From Haematobia irritans (lineage: Eukaryota > Arthropoda > Insecta > Diptera > Muscidae), in NCBI RefSeq assembly GCF_050003625.1, contig NC_134400.1, positions 57,044,066-57,108,065 on the forward strand: a stretch of 64,000 nucleotides of DNA, read 5' to 3'. Below, piece by piece: positions 42,886 through 54,394 of the stretch (position 1 is the first letter of the stretch; the number at the start of each line of letters is the position of its first letter). A program made the position numbers and the translations under genes. The notes beneath the pieces are model-generated. The model saw only the letters and a list, made by a program, of their open reading frames with translations. It ran no database searches and was not told the DNA's origin.

Positions 42886-43154
42886 ATTTAGTATCCGAAC
42901 ATAATCATCCTAAAAGTAATATATTTAGAATAACATGGACTCGGAGAGGTCCTTGGTTCACGTTAGCCCTTTTTTGGGACTCTGTCCATAGGAGAATGCC
43001 CCAAACACTGACCGATAGCTGTCCACTTTGGGTTCGCGTTAGCCCACACTGGAATCTGTCATAAAAGACCCAAACCCCTGCCAAAGGCCGTCCACCTATA
43101 CCCCAATTTTGAAGGGCCGGTATCTCGAAAACTACGCTCTTCCGACAACATTTT
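42886..43154. other. Unassigned G/C-richer block
   Basis: Two similar phrases (TTGGTTCACGTTAGCCC near 42953 and GGGTTCGCGTTAGCCCA near 43030) are followed by CTGTCCATAGGAG and CTGTCATAAAAGACC-type text, suggesting an imperfect 75-bp duplication. The overlapping 75-codon frame (42837-43064) has no known motif. Confidence 0.35.
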
Positions 43155-45196
43155 TATACCCTCCATCATAGGATGGGGGTATATTAACTTTGTCATTCCG
43201 TTTGTAACACATCGAAATATTGTTCTAAGACCCCATAAAGTATATATATTCTGGGTCGTGGTGAAATTCTGAGTCGATCTAAGCATGTCCGTCCGTCCGT
43301 CTGTTGAAATCACGTTAACTTCCGAACGAAACAAGCTATCGACTTGAAACTTGGCACAAGTAGTTGTTATCGATGTAGGTCGGATGGTATTGAAAATGGG
43401 CCATATCGGTCCACTTTTACGTATAGCCCCCATATAAAGGGACCCTCAGATTTGGCTTGTGGAGCCTCTAACAGAAGCATATTTCATCCGATCCGGCTGA
43501 AATTTGGTACATGGTGTTGGTATATGGTCTCTAACAACCATGCAAAAATTGGTCCACATCGGTTCATAATTATATATAGCCCCCATATAAACCGATCCCC
43601 AGATTTGGCTAGCGGAGCCTCAAAGAGAAGCAAATTTCATCCGATCCGGCTGAAATTTGGTACATGGTGTTGGTATATGGTCTCTAACTACCACGCAAAA
43701 ATTGGTTCACATCGGTCCATAATTATATATAGCCCCGATATAAACCGATCCCCAGATTTGGCTTGCGGAGCCTCAAAGAGAAGAAAATTTCATCCGATCC
43801 GGCTGAAATTTGGTACATGATGTTGGTATATGGTCTCTAACTGCCATGCCAAAATTGGTCCATATCGATCCTTAATTATATATAGCCCCCATATAAACCG
43901 ATCCCCAGATTTGGCTTGTGGAGCCTCTAAGAGAAGCATATTTCATCCGAACCGGCTGAAATTTGGTATTAGGTGTTGGTATATGGTCTCTACCAATCAT
44001 GCGAAAATTGGTCCACATCGGTTCATAATTATATATGGCGCTCATATAAACCGATCCCCAGATTTGGGTTGCGGATCCTCAAAGAGAAGCAAATTTCATC
44101 CGATCCGCCTGAAATTTGGTACATGATATTGGTATATGGTCTCTAACAACCATGCAAAAATTGGTCCACATCGGTTCATAATTATATATAGCCCCCATAT
44201 AAACCGATCCCCATATTTGGCTTGCGAAGTCTCCAAGAGAAGCAAATTTCAACCAATCCGGTTGTAATTTGGAACATGGTGTTAGTATATGATCTTTAAC
44301 AACCGTGCCAGAATTGGTCCATATCGGTCCATATAGCCCCCATATAAAACATTCTCCGGGGCCTCTTGGAGGAGCAAAATTTATCCGATCCGGTTCAAAT
44401 TAGGCACGTGGTGTTAGTATATGGTCGCTAACAACCATACCAAAATTGGTCCATATCGGTTCATAATCATGGTTACCACTAGAGCCAAAAATAATCTACC
44501 AAAGTTTTATTTCTATAGAAAATTTTGTCAAAATTTTATTTCTATAGAAAATTTTGTCAAAATTTTATCTCTATAGAAAATTTTGTCAAAATTTTATTTC
44601 TATAGAAAATTTTGTCAAAATTTTATTTCAATAGAAAATTTTGTCAAAATTTTATTTCTATAGAAAATATTGTTCAAATTTTATTCGGTTCATAATCATG
44701 GTAGCTACTCGAGCCAAAAATAATCTACCAAGATTTTATTTCTATAGAAAATTTTGTCAAAAGTTTATTTCTATAGAAAATTTTGTTAAAATTTTATTTC
44801 TGTAGAAATTTTTGTCAAAATTTTCCTTCTATAGAAAATTTTGTCAAAATTTTTATTTCTATAGAAAATTTTGTGAAAATTTTATTTCTATAGAAAATTT
44901 TGTTAAAATTTTATTTCTGTAGAAAATTTTGTCAAAATTGTATGTCTACTTTGTCAAACTGAATTATATACGTATTGGATCGATCTTTTTTGATTTAATA
45001 TATACCACGTATGGACTTACATACAATTTAGAAGATGGTGTTAGGAGGTTTTAAGATACCTTGCCATCGGCAAGCGTTACCGCAACTTAAGTAATTCGAT
45101 TGTGGATGGCAGTGTTTAGATGAAGTTTCTACGCAATCCATGATGGAGGGTACATAAGCTTCGGCCTGGCCGAACTTACGGCCGTATATACTTGTT
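43155..45196 (+). mobile_element. HINE-like element, complete
   Basis: Head TATACCCTCCATCATAGGATGG, GTCC seed (43289-43299), about seven array units (43410-44460), the ATCATGGTTACCACTAGAGCC block, a long 29-bp TTCTATAGAA array in two halves (44500-44690 and 44730-44940) separated by a repeat of the same block, the CATCGGCAAGCGTTACCGCAACTT block, and tail GATGGAGGGTACATAAGC..TACGGCCGTATATACTTGTT. It is the best full-length reference in the window. The frames 43344-43820 and 43830-44126 are array artefacts. Confidence 0.8.
44500..44940. repeat. 29-bp tandem array with TTCTATAGAA core
   Basis: Unit TTCTATAGAAAATTTTGTCAAAATTTTAT-type, about 13 copies. Arrays of the same unit recur at 37615-37800, 55790-56150 and 59950-60360, and a short one lies at 27890-28020. 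The core is a perfect 10-bp palindrome. Confidence 0.8.
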
Positions 45197-45947
45197 ACTT
45201 AATATTTTCTCTTTAAAATTTACTATTTTTACCAAATATTATTTAATATTTTTACTTCAGCCTATACAATTTTTGGCGAAGACTTATATCACAACATATA
45301 TATGTTTACTCCAAATTTGTGAATTTATACTTGTTTGTATTCCTACATTTTATTTTTCCAATCTTTAATGGAATTTTCTTTGTGTATATATATTATTAAG
45401 GTATTAAGTTCGGAGAGAAAACTCATTCGGAACCAAGATAAAAGACATTTGAAAAAAAATAACAAGAGTTTTGTTTACCAATTTCGCATTACGGTCACAT
45501 TTTTTTTTTGTTTCGTCAAAACAAATCGAAACGTAGGACACAATTCTCTTTTAAATTTGGTTTTTGTGTACTTGATTCTACGAACAATATAGCCTTTTTT
45601 TTAATAATAGTTGCAGTTTCTGTTACCATTTGTTACAATTTGCCTCGATTCCCATTTTTTAACTTATTTTTCAATTGTTCAATTTGTAGAAAGAAATTTT
45701 TTTGAAGACCATGAAAATAAGTGTGCGCATCTAGTTTGTAATTCGTTTTCAGATGTGTATATCCCTCACCATACTATGGAGGATATGTATATTTTTTGTC
45801 AATTTAAGGTAAATTTATTAAAAAATTACACTGAAAAAAACCTACTAAAATTCGATAATCGTTTTTAAAGAACTCTAAATTTAAGTACTATGTTCGCTTC
45901 TTGCGTTGAAATTTTCGTGGTTTCTTTATTAAAAGAGTTGAATATTC
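45197..45947. other. AT-rich spacer with R2 fragments and half a MITE
   Basis: Blocks similar to R2 (ACATTTGAAAAAAAATAAC..GTTTTGTTTACCA near 45445, and CATATATATGTTTACTC near 45295) and a half copy of the 39897 MITE (45884-45947, AAGTACTATGTTCGC). The small overlapping frames at 45335-45868 show no domains. Confidence 0.4.
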
Positions 45948-46808
45948 CCAGCAAAAACTCTCATTACCCGGTAATCTTGTAGGTAATCCTATTTAAAAAT
46001 TAATAACCACTTATTAATTGGCATCGCTTCGGATTACATTTACATACGCCCTAGGAGGAAAGTACTTCTCCCCAGGCATACTTTCGGCCATAAAATAAGT
46101 AGTGCATTTAAAGCATATAATCACCTAATATGTAATGACTTATTCGTAGATACACCAAAGCTTGCAAAATAGCCACTTATTGTCTCAGGCAACCAAATCT
46201 CGAAAATATTGATTTCTATCGCCGATTACAATGGATCAAAATATGACGAGTGGTGCTGTAATAGGAGAACTACTTGAATAGAAATAGAATATTGTATAAA
46301 TAAACAAAAAATCTAATAAATAATCTAAATAAGATTACACTCAAATTAATGTCACACTTAAAATAGAAATAAATGTAGGTTGTTTAAGGGAGTTGGAGTC
46401 GTGAATTACGTGGCATTTGAAATTTAGTTTAAGCGCATTTTGGAAGTGTAATGTCAATGAGGTATAAGAAAGCATTTATTTAAAACATAATGTGATAATG
46501 CCATTAAACACAATTATTATGAAATATTTGTGATAAAAAATTCTTAACGGAAAAATTTTCAGAATTGCCTTTACATTACATATTCTTTTTGATTTTTTAT
46601 GTAAGTGCTCGATTATGTGAATAATTATATTAACTACAACTGCCTAAAAATTTGAGAATAACAATTCGAAAATTACCGAGAAGCATTTATTTTTGTCATT
46701 ACAAGTTAGTCATTATAACTCGCCGCAATGTAATACAACGTGTAATGACAGCTTTACTCCTGGTAATGTCAATTGTAATGAGATGTGGTTACCTAGTTTT
46801 TGCTGGGT
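45948..46808. mobile_element. TIR element with CCCAGCAAAAACT ends
   Basis: CCCAGCAAAAACT at 45948-45960 is the exact complement of AGTTTTTGCTGGG at 46796-46808, and both ends continue with TCATTAC/GTAATGA-rich sequence. TAATG/CATTA motifs recur inside. The element is about 861 bp and non-coding. I could not find a convincing target duplication, so its superfamily stays open. Confidence 0.55.
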
Positions 46809-49020
46809 TGTAATGTACACGAATAAAAATTTTTATTCTGATGCATATTTTTTTTATTTATGAAGCATCATGGAAACTGATAAAAGACAGGATGACGGGA
46901 GCTATTGATAAAGCTAGCTTACAGTCTGTGGGAGGGTTCTTATCCTTTGCTTAGCAGCCCCTCTCTCTATACCCTGTCCTTCCATAATCCTACCTGGCCT
47001 GATTTTTGTGGGATCCCAAAAGTTCAATTACTCCATTATTTTTAATACATCCCTATTTGTAGAAAAACGTCACTATTAGATTTAGCAATTCATTTTGAAT
47101 TCAACAGAATAATTTTATTTACATTTTTCATTTCTAAAGTAAAAAATTTAAATTTATAGTTATAGTTATATTTAGAATTTTAACTTTTCGTAGAATTTTA
47201 ACTATATCAAATTTAACATTATTTAATATTTAAACATATTACTGGGATATTGAAAGAAGAAAAACTAATTAACTTTTGATTTCAATCGTTCTTACAACAA
47301 TCCACAATGGGATAATAAATAACTTTATATTGAAAGAAAACACACAAAAACTGGGCAAGATTAAGATAATGAGAGCTTGAACATAGAGAAGTAAAATATC
47401 AATAACGGACATGTTGAAGGCCTTCTGCATATGCTGGATATCTGTTGTAATTTGTTGCTTGTTGTAAATTATTTGAGAGATTGGTTCCTCAGTTTAATAG
47501 GTGTGTTTTAGATTATTTAAATATTATTTTACTTTTGCTTCCTTCATGTTATACAAATTAAAAAAAAATATATAAAACTAGAAATTAGAATTATAAACTA
47601 AATAGTAAAATTGGATTTACGTTTTTTTTTAAGATCAAAGAAGATTTTAACCATATTTAACCTATTTTGATTTATAATTAATACCAGTATAGCCTACTGG
47701 TATTATTATTCATTTTTTTTAAGATTTCATATTACTTCAAATTGTAGAAAGTTTTAATTTCTTTTAGATTTTATGAATTTTAATTATCTGATCATGTTTG
47801 GAAATTTTGGTTAAAAAAAAAACAAATTTAGATTTGACTTCACATAGAATTATACATACTAATAATGAATTGTGGCCACAGATGTGGAGTTTACTTTATA
47901 CTTTTATGAAAAAGTTGCTATTAATGGAATTTAGGATTCATACCGAATTAAATCTAATTTCATAAAAAAACTCAAAGTACATAAGAGAATTTGTATAACA
48001 TTTAGGCAAGTTTTTCCGGAATTTGACGAGTTTTACTTATCCTTTACAATTTTATAAAAAATTGAGGTTCGACAAACCAATTTGGAATCCCAAAGGATGA
48101 TGATTGATGGAAAATGATTATTGGACTTAATCACATGAAAATGTTGTATTGAGAAAAAAAATCTCAATACAACAAATACAGAGGAAGCCTAATCAGATGG
48201 TAATTTTTGTTGTCGATGATTTGGCACTCGATGGTCAAAATTTATAAATCCTTGATCATGACGGTATATGATGGTATGAATATTTTCGAAGAGAATCCAC
48301 AATTTCTTCGGAGGCCGGAGAATCTTCTTGAATCACACTACCCTGTGGGTAGTGTGTTCTCTGATTGTTAATGGCGCTTAACGACATAAATATTTCTTCA
48401 CAATTGGTGAAACTTCGACCCAGAGGAATTTGTACAGGTTAATTGTGCCCCTTTGATTTGCACGAGATCTCGGATCATACGCCAACAAATTCTATAAAAT
48501 ATGAATTTCCATGTATCATTGGAAATTTTAAGTAATATCCATGATTTACCTTCAAAATAATATTTCAATAGTATGATGGTGTTTTCTAATATTAAAAGTC
48601 AGCACTTTATCCAAATTTCCAATCTGGATGTATGTAAATATTTTTAGATTATTTTTCTTTGTCAGAGAAAAGACAACTTGTTCACGTTCGTGTGTACAGG
48701 AAGAAGAAATTTTTTTCTTAGATTTCGGCCGATCTATAGAACCGTTTAAAAATCGATAAACAAAAGGAGAACGTCGAAACTAATTGACCGTATCGATATC
48801 TATTAAACGACGTTGGCAATTTCGACCATCTATCGTACCTTGAACACTTCACATTCAGACGTAGTAATTTGGATGAGAAAATATTTTATTGTGAAAAATG
48901 GTATTAACACTTGAATTTCAAATATTTTAATAAAATTTAGAGCAAAATTTGAGATTCGTAATAATTTGAAATTATAGAAAATCCGAATAAAAAGTTTGGG
49001 GTTTTCCGATCGACCTTTCA
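46809..49020. other. AT-rich region without recognisable genes
   Basis: About 2.2 kb with no frame worth reporting except a 74-codon minus-strand one (48830-49054) that overlaps the mariner end and has no motif. 48150-48480 is more balanced in composition but shows no splice-bounded frame that I can defend. Confidence 0.4.
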
Positions 49021-49022
49021 TA

Positions 49023-49954
49023 AAGGGTGATTCTTTTGAGGTTAGGATTTTCATGCATTAGTATTTGACAGATCACGTGGGATTTCAGACATGGTGTCAA
49101 AGAGAAAGATGCTCAGTATGCTTTGACATTTCATCATGAATAGCCGAACGATCTGCCACAACGTCGAATTTTCAGTGAATGGGCCCTAGAAAAGTTGGCA
49201 GAAAATCCGCTTTTTTATCGACAAATTTTGTTCAGCGATGAGGCTCATTTCTGGTTGAATGGCTACGTAAATAAGCAAAATTGCCGCATTTGGAGTGAAG
49301 AGCAACCAGAAGCCGTTCAAGAACTGCCCATGCATCCCGAAAAATGCACTGTTTGGTGTGGTTTGTACGCTGGTGGAATCATTGGACCGTATTTTTTCAA
49401 AGATGCTGTTGGACGCAACGTTACGGTGAATGGCGATCGCTATCGTTCGATGCTAACAAACTTTTTGTTGCCAAAAATGGAAGAACTGAACTTGGTTGAC
49501 ATGTGGTTTCAACAAGATGGCGCTACATGCCACACAGCTCGCGATTCTATGGCCATTTTGAGGGAAAACTTCGGAGAACAATTCATCTCAAGAAATGGAC
49601 CGGTAAGTTGGCCACCAAGATCATGCGATTTGACGCATGAGACTATTTTTTGTGGGGCTACGTCAAGTCTAAAGTCTACAGAAATAAGCCAGCAACTATT
49701 CCAGCTTTGGAAGACAACATTTCCGAAGAAATTCGGGCCATTCCGGCCGAAATGCTCGAAAAAGTTGCCCAAAATTGGACTTTCCGAATGGACCACCTAA
49801 GACGCAGCCGCGGTCAACATTTAAATGAAATTATCTTCAAAAAGTAAATGTCATGGACCAATCTAACGTTTCAAATAAAGAACCGATGAGATTTTGCAAA
49901 TTTTATGCGTTTTTTTTTTTTTTAAAGTTATCAAGCTCTTAACAAATCACCCTT
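49023..49954 (+). mobile_element. mariner element, DD41D type, internally deleted
   Basis: Ends AAGGGTGATT (49023) and AATCACCCTT (to 49954) are flanked by TA on both sides (49021-49022 and 49955-49956). At 932 bp it lacks about 350 bp relative to a full mariner; the missing part is the DNA-binding half of the transposase. The first ten bases of the TIR are nearly those of the DD37E element at 4670. Confidence 0.82.
49160..49846 (+). pseudogene. DD41D mariner transposase, deleted and frameshifted
   Basis: The surviving frame enters near 49160 (QRRIFSEWALEKLAENP) and carries the first catalytic Asp in FSDEAHFWLNG, the second in FQQDGATCHTARD, and the start of the third block (SCDLT). The frame then shifts near 49640, after which the frame 49650-49847 gives WGYVKSKVYRNKPATIPALEDNI to the C-terminus. 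The distance from the second Asp to the expected third Asp is 41 residues, placing it in the DD41D (rosa-like) group. The helix-turn-helix half is deleted. Inactive. Confidence 0.8.
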
Positions 49955-49956
49955 TA

Positions 49957-51359
49957 TATATGTCACCGTTCAAGCTAAAAGTAAACATAGACAAAATGAA
50001 TGGATAATGGTCAGTAGTAAAAACGGACGTACGCTCTCTTTTATGAAGAGTAGAAAGAATATGCAAAGCATGAATGAAACAAAATGCATGCATGAGAAAA
50101 CAATCATCATAGGCTTTGATCAAAACAAAAATAATAGAAATTATGTCGAAGATAAAAATGTTCAATGAATTCCTAATGCAGGTGAACAACCAAAATGCAT
50201 GATTAACCCTTTAAGTACCAGCAAGATTTTTTCAATTGCCAAAAGTCTCAAAATAAACATCACCAAGTTTTAATTCCTATTTACATAAGCAAAGCAAATA
50301 TATTTTGTATTAAATACCTTTATAAAAAATTATGATAAAAATTTATTGCTCAGTAACAAAATATATTCATGCCCAGACGTCCACTACAATATAAAGCAGA
50401 CAAATTAACTCAATTGGTGGTGTACACTCGTGTCATGTTTCAAGTAATATTTTTTGAAGATAAAATCTTGTTAAAATTCAATTAACCATAGTTGAACGAA
50501 ATTTGATTTTATGTAAAGATGCCAATTTTTAAAAACTTAACATCTTCAATGAAAAATTTACTACATTCTTTTCGTTTGAGAATAGTTAAAAAATAAAAAC
50601 GTCAATTATTTTGAAATGTATGAGAAGGTATATATTTATAAAGTTTATTTAAAGTTTGATAGAAAATTATTACACATATTAAATGAATGGATGAATAGAT
50701 GGATATTTTAATTAATTAATAAAATACTTATAAAAGAGATCTCACATAACTCAAACCAGCAAGTATATATAATATGTTGGTTCTTATATTTAATTTCATC
50801 TAATGTTAGTGTGTATTGAGAAAAATCAAATTAAACATTTTTCATTTCAAATGAAATTGTGTAGATTATATTCACCAATTGCTGGTGAAATCATCATCAT
50901 CATTTCAAAAACCTATATGCAAATGTTTTTTTGAATGTAAATAAAAATTTTGATTTCCAATGAAACCTTTTATTTGTTGACTAGTGAATGTTTTAAAAAC
51001 ATTTTTCAATTCAAATATAACCGTGGAGATTATAATCAACCGACGTTCATTTTGTTTAATTTTCATTTGATGAAACAGCATTCATTACATCAACCAATAT
51101 TTCTGACCAAACGTACTATTTTTAAGGAAGTTAATTTTCCTGATCACAAATTATAGAACATTTCTTTAACTAAAATTACAATTAAATAGTAGTTTCACCA
51201 CATAAAAAATATGAAGAATCTTAGAGCCAAAGGTGAATTTATTCCGCATGGTTTCATTCTAATTGAAAATATTGTTTTGAAATTAAATGAAATATTTCCT
51301 TTCAAATAAAAAATATTATACTTTTCGACTAGTAGTTGTAAATATACAATATGACAAAA
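49957..51359. other. AT-rich spacer
   Basis: About 1.4 kb of AT-rich sequence. The frames at 49947-50189 (minus) and 50950-51156 have no recognisable motif. Confidence 0.4.
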
Positions 51360-52234
51360 TATAACCGATCGTCTTAGAATTAAATTCTGAGTCGATTTAG
51401 CGATGTCCGTCTGTCTGTCTGTCCGTCTGTCTGTCTGTCTGTCTGTTGATGTATTTTTGTGTGCAAAGTACAGCTCGCAGTTTTAGTCCAATTGTCCTAA
51501 AATTTGGTATAGGGTCCTGTTTCGGCTCAAAGACGATCCCTATTGATTTTGGAAAAAATCGGTTCAGATTTAGATATAGCTGCCATATATATTTTTCACC
51601 GATCTGGTCATAATTGGCGTGTATATCAACCGATCTTCCTCAAATTCCGTACATCCGAATATTTTATGAGTCTCGAAAAACTTGCAAAATATCAGCCAAA
51701 TCGGTTCAGATTTAGATATAGCTCCCATATATAGTTTTCGCCCGATTTACACTCATTTGCCCACAGAGGCCAATTTTTTGCTCCGATTTAGTTGAAATTT
51801 TGCATAGGGAGTAGAATTAGCGTTGTAACTATGCGTGCCAAATTTGCTTGAAATCGGTTCAGATTTGGATATATCTCCCATATAAAGCTTTCGCCCGATT
51901 TACACTCATATGACCACAGAGGCCAATTTTTAACTCCGATTTAGTTGAAATTTTGCACAGAGAGTGGAATTAGCATTGTTGCTATGCGTGCCAAATTTGG
52001 TTGAAATCGGTTCAGATTTAGATATAGCTCCCATATATATGTTTTTCTGATTTCGACAAAAATGGTCAAAATACCAACAATTTCCTTGTAAAATCGCCAC
52101 TGCTTAGTCGCAAAGTTGTAAAAATGACTCTAATTTTCCTAAACTTCTAATACATATATATCGAGCGATAAATCATAAATAAACTTTTGCAAAGTTTCCT
52201 TAAAATTGCTTCAGATTTAAATGTTTCCCATATT
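51360..52234 (+). mobile_element. Second HINE-like family, copy 1 (head and tail lost)
   Basis: Starts within the family at CCGATCGTCTTAGAATTAAATTCTGAGTCGATTTAGCGATG, with a GTCT/GTCC microsatellite (51404-51446), two core units built on GCCCGATTTACACTCAT..GACCACAGAGGCCAA, and ends at a T-run near 52230 where copy 2 begins. Confidence 0.7.
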
Positions 52235-52374
52235 TATACCCTTCACCACTACTGTGGTACAGGGTATAATAAGTTTGTGCATTTGTATGTAACGCCAAGA
52301 AGGAAAAGTCTGAGACCCATCGTTTAGTATACCGATCGCCTTAGAATTAAATTCTGAGTCGATTTAGCGATGTC

Positions 52375-52409
<35 letters not shown>

Positions 52410-53187
52410 CTGTTGATGTATTTTTGTGTGCAAAGTACAGCTCGCAGTTTTAGTCCGATTGTCCTAAAATTTGGTATAGGGCCCTCTTTCGGCTCAAAGA
52501 CGATCCCTATTGATTTTGGAAAAAATCGGTTCAGATTTAGATATAGCTGCCATATATATTTTTTACCGATCTGGTCATAATTGGCGTGTATATCAACCGA
52601 TGTTCCTAAAATTCCGTACATCCGAATATTTTATGAGTCTCGAAAAACTTGCAAAATATCAGCCAAATCGGTTCAGATTTAGATATAGCTCCCATATATA
52701 GATTTCGCCCGATTTACACTCATTTGCCCACAGAGGCCAATTTTTTGCTCCGATTTAGTTGAAATTTTGCACAGGGAGTAGAATTAGCATTGCAGGTATG
52801 CGTGTCAAATTTGTTTGAAATCGGTTCAGATGTAGATATATCTCCCATATATAGCTTTCGCCCGATTTACACTCATATGACCACAGAGGCCAATTTTTAA
52901 CTCCGATTTAGTTTAAATTTTGCACAGGGAGTAGAATTAGCATTGTAGCTTTGCGTGCCAAATTTGGTTGACATCGGTTCAGATTTAGATTTAGCTCCCA
53001 TATATATGTTTTTCTGATTTCGACCAACATTTTCCTTGTAAAATCGCCACTGCTTAGTCGAAAAGTGGTAAAAATGACTTTAATTTTCCTAAACTTCTAA
53101 TACAGATATATCGAGCGATAAATCATAAATAAACTTTTGCGAAGTTTTCTTAAAAAGTGCTTCAGATTTAAATGTTTCCCATATTTT
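52235..53187 (+). mobile_element. Second HINE-like family, copy 2 (tail absent)
   Basis: Head TATACCCTTCACCACTACTGTGGTACAGGGTATAATAAGTTTG forms a hairpin. A GTCT array (52372-52413) and the same core units as copy 1 follow. It ends at the CCATATTTT run, where copy 3 starts. The TATACCC..GGGTATAATAAG head resembles mini-me/DINE-1 heads in Drosophila. Confidence 0.72.
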
Positions 53188-54394
53188 TATACCCTGCGCC
53201 ACACTGTGGAACAGGGTATTATAAGTTAGTGCATATGTTTGCAACACCCAGAAGGAGGCGAGATAGACACATAGTGTCTTTGACAAAAATGCTTAGGGTG
53301 GGCTCCTGAGTCGATATAGCCATGTCCGTCTGTCCGTCTGTCCGTGAACACATTTTTGTAACCAAGGGATAGGTAGTAATTTAAGCCCAATCGACTTCGA
53401 ATTTGGCACAAGTATGTGTTTTGGGTCAAAATAGAACCCTATTGATTTTGGAAGTAATCAGTTCAGATTTAGATATAGCTCCCATATATATATTTCGCCC
53501 GATATGCACTTATACGGCCCTAGAAGCCTGAGTATTACCCCAATTTGGTTGAAATTTTGCACTAGGAGTTCAATTAGTAGTGTAGTCTTGTGTGCCAAAT
53601 TTTATTGAAATCGGTTCAGATTAAGATATAGCTCCCATATATATCGTTCGCCCGATTTACACTCATATGACCACAGAGGCCAATTTTTTGCTCCGATTTA
53701 GATGAAATTTTGCACAGGGAGTAGAATTAGCATTGCAGCTATGCATGCCAAATTTGGTTGAAATCGGTTCAGATTTAGATATATCTCCCATATATAGCTT
53801 TCGCCCGATTTACACTCATATGACCACAGAGGCCAATTTTTAACTCCGATTTAGTCGAAATTTTGCACAAGGAGTAGAATTAGCATTGTAGCTTTGCGTG
53901 CCAAATTTGGTTGAAATCGGTTCAGATTTAGATATAGCTCCCATATATATGTTTTTCTGATTTCGACAAAAATGGTCAAAATACCAACATTTCCCTTGTA
54001 AAATCGTCACTGCTTAGTCGAAAAGCTGTACAAATGACACTAGTTTTCCTAAACTTCTATTACATATATATCGAGCGATAAATCATAAATAAACATTTGC
54101 GAAGTTTCCTTAAAATTGCTTCAGATTTAAATGTTTCACATATTTTTTTACTAAAATTGTGTTCCACCCTAGTGCATTAGCCGACTTAAATTTTGAGTCT
54201 ATAGATTTTGTAGAAGTCTATCAAATTCTGTCCAGATCGCGTGATATTTAAATGTATGTATTTAGGACAAACCTTTATATATAGCCCCCCAACACATTTG
54301 ACGGATGTGATATGGTATCGAAAATTTAGATCTACGGAGTGGTGCAGGGTATAATATAGTCGGCCCCGCCCGACTTTAGACTTTCCTTACTTGT
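53188..54394 (+). mobile_element. Second HINE-like family, copy 3 (with tail)
   Basis: Head TATACCCTGCGCCACACTGTGGAACAGGGTATTATAAG, TGTCCGTC seed (53323-53345), core units, then the family tail GTGGTGCAGGGTATAATATAGTC, GGCCCCGCCCGACTTTAGAC and TTACTTGTT. Head and tail share inverted TACCCTGC. The next element of the first family begins directly in its final T-run. Confidence 0.72.

Noticed and set aside
42837..43064. 75-codon frame with a balanced composition
   Set aside because: It spans the R2 end and an imperfect 75-bp duplication and has no recognisable motif; kept only as an unassigned block.
45335..45868. Three overlapping hydrophobic small frames
   Set aside because: Phe/Ile/Leu-rich products of AT-rich DNA, overlapping in different frames, without conserved features.
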